A stretch of 64,000 bases of DNA from Phycicoccus jejuensis. GTDB taxonomy: Bacteria > Actinomycetota > Actinomycetes > Actinomycetales > Dermatophilaceae. The notes below the pieces were generated by a model that saw only the letters and a list, made by a program, of their open reading frames with translations, did not search any database and was not told the origin of the DNA. Within the stretch, counting starts at the first letter, position 1. Each line of letters starts with the position of its first letter. Location of the stretch: contig NZ_JOEE01000004.1 of assembly GCF_000720925.1 (NCBI RefSeq), forward strand, positions 124,001 to 188,000. Reading direction: 5' to 3'. Shown here piece after piece: positions 59,551 to 64,000 of the stretch. Made by a program: the position numbers and the translations under genes.

Positions 59551-60273
59551 ATGGGCGACCCCGCCCTCGTGACCCACCTGCCGTCGGCCATCCTCCGGCA
59601 GACCCCGGGCAACCCCTTCGAGACGACCGTCGAGCAGCTCGCGACGGCCATCCGGCTCGGCGTGTTCTTCGACGGCGACCAGCTGCCGCCCGAGCGCGAG
59701 CTCGCGGAGCGGATGGGCGTGGCGCGCGGCACGCTGCGCGACGCCATTGCCGCCCTGCGCGACGCCGGGCTCGTGACCACGCGCCGCGGCCGGGGCGGCG
59801 GGTCGGTGGTCACCTACACCGCGCCCGCTCCCGGCAGCGGAGGGCCCGTGCGGCGGGGGGCGACCCTGCTCGACGCGCTCGACTTCCGGCGGGTCGTGGA
59901 GCCGGGGGCCGCGTGGCTCGCGGCGACCCGCGACCTCTCCGGCGACCAGCGCGCGTGGCTCGAGACGTGCCTGCGCGAGACGACGGAGGCCGTCGACCCG
60001 GGGGCGCACCGCCTCGCGGACAGCCGTCTCCACCTCGCGGTGGCCACGGTGTCCGGCTCGCCGATGCTCATCGAGGCGGTCACCCGCGCGCAGGCGGCGC
60101 TCGGCGAGCTGCTCACGGCGATCCCCGTGCTCCGCAAGAACATCCAGCACTCGCACGACCAGCACCGGGCGGTCGTCGCTGCCATCCTGACCGGGGCGGC
60201 CGACGACGCGCGGACCGCCATGGAAGAACACTGCGACGCGACCTCCGCACTCCTGCGGGGGCTCATCGGATGA
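59551..60273 (+). CDS. GntR-family (FadR/FCD) regulator of the amine cluster
   Basis: 240 residues: GntR winged helix (about 24-90, LPPERELAERMGVARGTLRD) and an all-helical FCD ligand domain with metal-type His residues (LADSRLHLAVATVSGS, HSHDQHRAVVAAI). ATG 59551 is chosen for the strong GGAAGGAGG upstream; GTG 59464, overlapping the previous stop, would place the operator inside the gene. It probably represses the permease operon and itself. It overlaps the ligase reading frame (ATGA). Confidence 0.92.
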   Translation: MGDPALVTHLPSAILRQTPGNPFETTVEQLATAIRLGVFFDGDQLPPERELAERMGVARGTLRDAIAALRDAGLVTTRRGRGGGSVVTYTAPAPGSGGPVRRGATLLDALDFRRVVEPGAAWLAATRDLSGDQRAWLETCLRETTEAVDPGAHRLADSRLHLAVATVSGSPMLIEAVTRAQAALGELLTAIPVLRKNIQHSHDQHRAVVAAILTGAADDARTAMEEHCDATSALLRGLIG

Positions 60274-60287
60274 CCGGGAGGACGACC

Positions 60288-61673
60288 ATGACGACCCCGA
60301 CCCACCTCGGCGGACCGCCGCGCCTGACCCTCGAGCAGCTGCGGACCGACGTGGCCGACGGCACCGTCGACACCGTCATCGTCGCGTTCACCGACATGCA
60401 GGGACGGTTGCAGGGCAAGCGGATCCACGCGGCCTTCTTCCTCGAGCACGTCCTCGACGGCGGGACCGAGGGCTGCAACTACCTCCTCGCCGTCGACGTC
60501 GACATGAACACCGTCGGGGGCTACGCGATCTCGTCGTGGGAGCGCGGCTACGGCGACATGTTCTTCGACCTCGACCTCTCGACCCTGCGGCGCACCCCCG
60601 CGCACCCGGGGTCCGTCACCGTCCAGTGCGACCTGTCGTGGCTCGACGGCTCGGGCGAGGTCGTGCAGTCGCCGCGGACCATCCTCAAGAAGCAGGTGGC
60701 CGCGGCGCAGGAGGGCGGCTGGGGCGCCTTCGCCGGCACCGAGCTCGAGTTCATCCTCTTCGAGGACTCCTACGACAGCGCCTGGGACCGCCGCTACCAG
60801 GGCCTGACCGGGGCCAACCGGTACAACGTCGACTACTCGATCCTCGGCGGCAGCAAGGTCGAGCCGGTCCTGCGCGAGATCCGCAACGAGATGTACCGCG
60901 CCGGGATGACCGTCGAGTCGGCCAAGGGGGAGTGCAACCTCGGCCAGCACGAGGTCGGCTTCCTCTTCGACGAGGTCCTGCGCACCTGCGACAACCACAC
61001 CGTCTACAAGACCGGGGCCAAGGAGATCGCGGCCCGGCACGGGCAGTCGCTGACCTTCATGGCGAAGTACGACGAGCGCGAGGGCAACTCGTGCCACGTG
61101 CACCTCTCGCTGCGCGGCACCGACGGGGAGATCGTCTTCGCCGACGACGAGCGCGAGGGGGGTCGCTCCGAGCTCTTCGACCACTTCCTCGCCGGCCTGC
61201 TCGCGACGATGCGTGAGCTGACGTACTTCTACGCGCCGAACATCAACTCCTACAAGCGGTTCGCTGCCGGTTCGTTCGCCCCCACCGCCGTCGCGTGGGG
61301 CACCGACAACCGCACCTGTGCCCTGCGCGTCGTCGGCCACGGCGCCGGCCTGCGCGTCGAGAACCGCGTCCCGGGCGGGGACGTCAACCCCTACCTCACG
61401 GTGGCCGCGATGATGGCCGGCGGCCTGCACGGCATCCGTGAGGGCCTCGAGCTCCCCCCGGTCTGCGAGGGGAACGCCTACACGGGCGAGTACGACCACG
61501 TCCCGACGACCCTCGCCGAGGCGCGGGACCTGCTCGCCGGCAGCGCGGTGGCCCGCGCCGCGTTCGGCGACGAGGTCGTCGACCACTACGTCAACGCCGC
61601 CGACGTCGAGATCACCGCGTTCAACGCGGCGGTCACCGACTGGGAGCGGGTCCGCGGATTCGAGAGGCTGTGA
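60288..61673 (+). CDS. Glutamine synthetase-like gamma-glutamyl-amine ligase
   Basis: 461 residues of the GS superfamily, PuuA/GlnA4 side. Metal and ATP residues are in GTELEFILF, GECNLGQHEVGF, GNSCHVHLSL and the arginine region ENRVPGGDVNPYL. No adenylylation Tyr site of GlnA is apparent. It probably ligates glutamate to an amine (putrescine, ethanolamine or similar), protecting it for oxidation. ATG 60288 has GGGAGG 7 bases upstream; ATG 60270 overlaps the GntR stop. Confidence 0.88.
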   Translation: MTTPTHLGGPPRLTLEQLRTDVADGTVDTVIVAFTDMQGRLQGKRIHAAFFLEHVLDGGTEGCNYLLAVDVDMNTVGGYAISSWERGYGDMFFDLDLSTLRRTPAHPGSVTVQCDLSWLDGSGEVVQSPRTILKKQVAAAQEGGWGAFAGTELEFILFEDSYDSAWDRRYQGLTGANRYNVDYSILGGSKVEPVLREIRNEMYRAGMTVESAKGECNLGQHEVGFLFDEVLRTCDNHTVYKTGAKEIAARHGQSLTFMAKYDEREGNSCHVHLSLRGTDGEIVFADDEREGGRSELFDHFLAGLLATMRELTYFYAPNINSYKRFAAGSFAPTAVAWGTDNRTCALRVVGHGAGLRVENRVPGGDVNPYLTVAAMMAGGLHGIREGLELPPVCEGNAYTGEYDHVPTTLAEARDLLAGSAVARAAFGDEVVDHYVNAADVEITAFNAAVTDWERVRGFERL

Positions 61674-61683
61674 GCACCCAGCG

Positions 61684-63069
61684 ATGAGCACCACCACGCA
61701 CGACGTCATCGACCCGGCGACCGAGGAGGTCGTCACCACGGTCACCCTGGCCGGCGTCGAGGAGACCGACGCCGCGGTCGCGCGGGCCGTCGAGGTCGGG
61801 CCGGCCTGGCGCGCCGTCGCGCCCGCCGACCGCGGGATGCTCCTGCGCCGCTTCGCCGACCTCGTCGAGGAGCACACCGAGGAGCTCGCGCGGCTCGAGG
61901 TCCGCAACGCGGGGCACACCATCGGCAACGCCCGCTGGGAGGCCGGCAACGTCGTCAACGTCCTGCGTTACTTCTCCGCCGCTCCGGAACGCCTCTTCGG
62001 CCGGCAGATCCCGGTCGCGGGCGGCCTCGACGTGACCTTCCGCGAGGCGCTCGGCGTCGTCGGCATCATCGTCCCCTGGAACTTCCCGATGCCGATCATG
62101 GGCTGGGGGATGGCCCCCGCGCTGGCCGCCGGCAACACCGTCGTGCTCAAGCCGGCCGAGCTCACCCCGCTCACGGCGATGCGCATCGGCGAGCTCGCGC
62201 TCGAGGCCGGCCTCCCCGAGGGTGTGCTGCAGGTCCTGCCCGGCGCCGGCGCCGTCGTCGGCGAGCGCTTCGTCACCCACCCCGACGTCCGCAAGATCGC
62301 CTTCACCGGCTCGACCCGGGTCGGGCAGGGGATCATGCGCGGCGCTGCGGAGCACCTCAAGCGGGTGACGCTCGAGCTCGGCGGCAAGTCCGCCAACGTC
62401 GTCTTCGCCGACGCCGACCTCGACAAGGCGGCGGCCGCGGCCCCGATGAGCTTCCTCGACAACGCCGGCCAGGACTGCTGCGCCCGCACCCGGATCCTCG
62501 TGCAGCGCAGCGTCCTCGACGCGTTCATGGAGCGCTTCGAGACCGCCGTCCGCGACGTCGTCGTCGGCGACCCGGGGGACGAGGCGACGCAGATGGGCCC
62601 GCTCGTCAGCGAGCGGCAGCGCGAGACCGTCCGCGGCTACGTCGACGGCACCGACGGGCACGACGCGGTCGACGTCGCGTTCCGGGGCAGCGCCCCCGAG
62701 GGCGCCGGCTGGTGGTACCCGCCGACCGTCGTCCTGCCCTCGGGCACCGAGGACCGGATCTGGCGCGAGGAGGTCTTCGGGCCGGTCGTCGCCGTGCTGC
62801 CGTTCGAGGACGAGGCGGAGGCCGTCGCGATGGCCAACGACAGCGCCTACGGGCTCTCGGGCTCGATCTGGACGCGGGACGTCGGCCGGGCCCTGCGCGT
62901 CTCGCGGGGCATCGAGGCGGGCAACCTCTCGGTCAACAGCCACTCGTCGGTCCGCTACTCCACGCCCTTCGGCGGGTTCAAGCAGAGCGGCATCGGCCGT
63001 GAGCTCGGGCCCGACGCCCTCGACGCGTTCACCGAGGTGAAGAACGTCTTCATCTCCACCGAGGACTGA
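61684..63069 (+). CDS. NAD(P)-dependent aldehyde dehydrogenase
   Basis: 461 residues. Motifs: PWNFPMPIMGWGMAPALAAG, FTGSTRVGQ, catalytic E231 (LELGGKSAN) and C265 (GQDCCARTR), then EEVFGPVVAVLPF. In this cluster it probably oxidises the gamma-glutamyl-aminoaldehyde (PuuC role). Start ATG 61684, 10 bases after the ligase stop. Confidence 0.93.
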   Translation: MSTTTHDVIDPATEEVVTTVTLAGVEETDAAVARAVEVGPAWRAVAPADRGMLLRRFADLVEEHTEELARLEVRNAGHTIGNARWEAGNVVNVLRYFSAAPERLFGRQIPVAGGLDVTFREALGVVGIIVPWNFPMPIMGWGMAPALAAGNTVVLKPAELTPLTAMRIGELALEAGLPEGVLQVLPGAGAVVGERFVTHPDVRKIAFTGSTRVGQGIMRGAAEHLKRVTLELGGKSANVVFADADLDKAAAAAPMSFLDNAGQDCCARTRILVQRSVLDAFMERFETAVRDVVVGDPGDEATQMGPLVSERQRETVRGYVDGTDGHDAVDVAFRGSAPEGAGWWYPPTVVLPSGTEDRIWREEVFGPVVAVLPFEDEAEAVAMANDSAYGLSGSIWTRDVGRALRVSRGIEAGNLSVNSHSSVRYSTPFGGFKQSGIGRELGPDALDAFTEVKNVFISTED

Positions 63070-63120
63070 GCGCCGCTCCACCCGACCACCCACCGCACCA
63101 CCCAGCACCGAGGAGAGAAC

Positions 63121-63888
63121 ATGTCAGGCAGGCTCGCGGGCAAGGTCGCCGTCGTCACCGGCGGCTGCTCCGGCATCGGCCTCGCGACCGTGCGTCGCTT
63201 CGCCGAGGAGGGCGCGACCGTCGTCGTCGCCGACCTCGCGGACGAGGCGGGCGAGGCCCTCGCCGCCGAGATCGGCGGCACGTACGTGCACTGCGACGTC
63301 GCGTCCAAGGACGACGTCGACGCCCTCTTCGCCACGGCGAAGGAGAAGCACGGCCGGGTCGACATCGCCTTCAACAACGCGGGGATCAGCCCGCCCGACG
63401 ACGACTCGATCCTCGACACCGACCTCGACGCGTGGCGCCGGGTGCAGGAGGTCAACCTCACCTCGGTGTACCTCTGCTGCAAGGCGGTCATCCCGATGAT
63501 GCGCGAGCAGGGCGGCGGCTCGATCATCAACACGGCGAGCTTCGTCGCGGTCATGGGTGCGGCGACGTCGCAGATCTCGTACTCCGCATCCAAGGGCGGC
63601 GTCCTGTCGATGACCCGCGAGCTCGGCGTGCAGTTCGCCCGCGAGGGCATCCGGGTCAACGCCCTCTGCCCGGGCCCGGTCAACACGCCGCTGCTCAAGG
63701 AGCTGTTCGCCAAGGACGCCGAGCGCGCCGCGCGCCGCCTCGTCCACGTGCCGATGGGTCGCTTCGGCGAGCCGGAGGAGATGGCGAACGCGGTGCTCTT
63801 CCTCGCCTCGGACGAGTCGAGCTTCATGACCGCCTCGACCTTCCTCGTCGACGGCGGCATCTCGGGCGCCTACGTCACGCCGCTCTGA
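63121..63888 (+). CDS. Short-chain dehydrogenase (classical SDR)
   Basis: 255 residues. TGGCSGIG (13-20), NNAGIS, catalytic Ser in NTASFVA and the pair Tyr-x3-Lys in SYSASKGG, C-terminal VDGGISGAY. The 3-oxoacyl-ACP reductase/glucose-dehydrogenase-like family; substrate probably an alcohol or hydroxy intermediate of the amine pathway. GAGGAGAGAAC before the ATG is a strong ribosome site. Confidence 0.92.
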   Translation: MSGRLAGKVAVVTGGCSGIGLATVRRFAEEGATVVVADLADEAGEALAAEIGGTYVHCDVASKDDVDALFATAKEKHGRVDIAFNNAGISPPDDDSILDTDLDAWRRVQEVNLTSVYLCCKAVIPMMREQGGGSIINTASFVAVMGAATSQISYSASKGGVLSMTRELGVQFAREGIRVNALCPGPVNTPLLKELFAKDAERAARRLVHVPMGRFGEPEEMANAVLFLASDESSFMTASTFLVDGGISGAYVTPL

Positions 63889-63896
63889 GCCCGGCC

Positions 63897-64000
63897 GTGC
63901 CCACCCACCGCCCGGTCATCGGGATCACCTGCTACGTCGAGGACGTCGACCGCTACCCCTGGGTGGGGCAGCGCAGCGTCGTCCTGCCGCACCGGTACGT
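63897..64000 (+). CDS. Gamma-glutamyl-gamma-aminobutyrate hydrolase-like (PuuD), 5' end only
   Basis: From GTG 63897 the frame reads RPVIGITCYVEDVDRYPW and stays open to the edge. This is the N-terminal strand of class I glutamine-amidotransferase-like gamma-Glu-GABA hydrolases. The catalytic Cys-His-Glu lie outside. It would release the product of the preceding gamma-glutamyl pathway. Confidence 0.75.
   Translation, partial: MPTHRPVIGITCYVEDVDRYPWVGQRSVVLPHRY

Overview
The window is a chromosomal segment of a very GC-rich actinobacterium. Third codon positions are almost always G or C, GTG starts are frequent, and genes are tightly packed with many 4-base ATGA/GTGA stop-start overlaps. Gene content and order suggest a member of the Micrococcales such as an Intrasporangiaceae-like genus, but the genus is an inference. 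The central gene order etfB-etfA-iscS-mnmA / metE-like-ligA-gatC-gatA-gatB / ilvB-ilvN-ilvC-serA-leuB is, from memory, the same as the Mycobacterium tuberculosis Rv3029c-Rv2995c block. This is therefore conserved core chromosome interrupted by lineage-specific insertions.

Layout. 1-8.4 kb: mixed metabolism (5' part of a lactate 2-monooxygenase-like gene, glycogen debranching GlgX, a class III aminotransferase, a YbjN protein coupled to an enoyl-CoA hydratase, two conserved proteins of unknown role). 8.6-13.2 kb: electron-transfer flavoprotein, cysteine desulfurase, tRNA 2-thiouridylase and a DksA/TraR-like zinc protein. 13.2-17.3 kb: insertion with pirin, an excalibur protein, and a MocR regulator divergent from a DUF1272/flavin split-barrel fusion. 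17.3-24.4 kb: methionine-synthase-like protein, DMT exporter, acyl-CoA synthetase, small proteins, NAD-dependent DNA ligase. 24.4-27.7 kb: a type-VII-secretion-like substrate module (EspC-like protein, WXG-containing effector-like protein, two YbaB-like proteins, two membrane proteins) with no secretion machinery in view. 28.5-31.9 kb: gatCAB. 31.9-37 kb: phosphatase, DUF3626, SDR/MarR operon divergent from an MMPL transporter. 37-40 kb: two fasciclin (FAS1) genes flanking an ECF sigma/anti-sigma pair. 40-54.3 kb: branched-chain amino acid and serine biosynthesis (ilvD, ilvBNC, serA, leuB, ilvE) with an ABC transporter, a frameshifted FUSC gene and two leader-peptide regions. 54.3-64 kb: a GntR-controlled amine-catabolic cluster (APC permease, choline-kinase-like phosphotransferase, FAD/GcvT oxidoreductase, glutamine-synthetase-like ligase, aldehyde dehydrogenase, SDR, start of a PuuD-like hydrolase).

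Regulation visible in the DNA. Many genes are probably leaderless: a TANNNT-like -10 hexamer lies 6-7 bases before the start codon. ilvB has a textbook attenuator: leaderless peptide [11 protein letters not shown], a hairpin, then a GC-rich terminator with seven T. A second leaderless peptide, [15 protein letters not shown], lies upstream of leuB, followed by an undescribed 31-residue ORF. Both FAS1 genes share a promoter-like element (GTGCATCC, 16 bases, CGGAAGAGGGGGTG), which makes the SigK/RskA-like pair between them the obvious candidate controller. The GntR gene and the permease operon share AA-GGTCC-N6-GGACC-TT type dyads, which look like the operator of that regulator.

No CRISPR array, insertion sequence, tRNA, rRNA or prophage gene was recognised. 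All function calls come from reading translated sequences and motifs; no database search was run.
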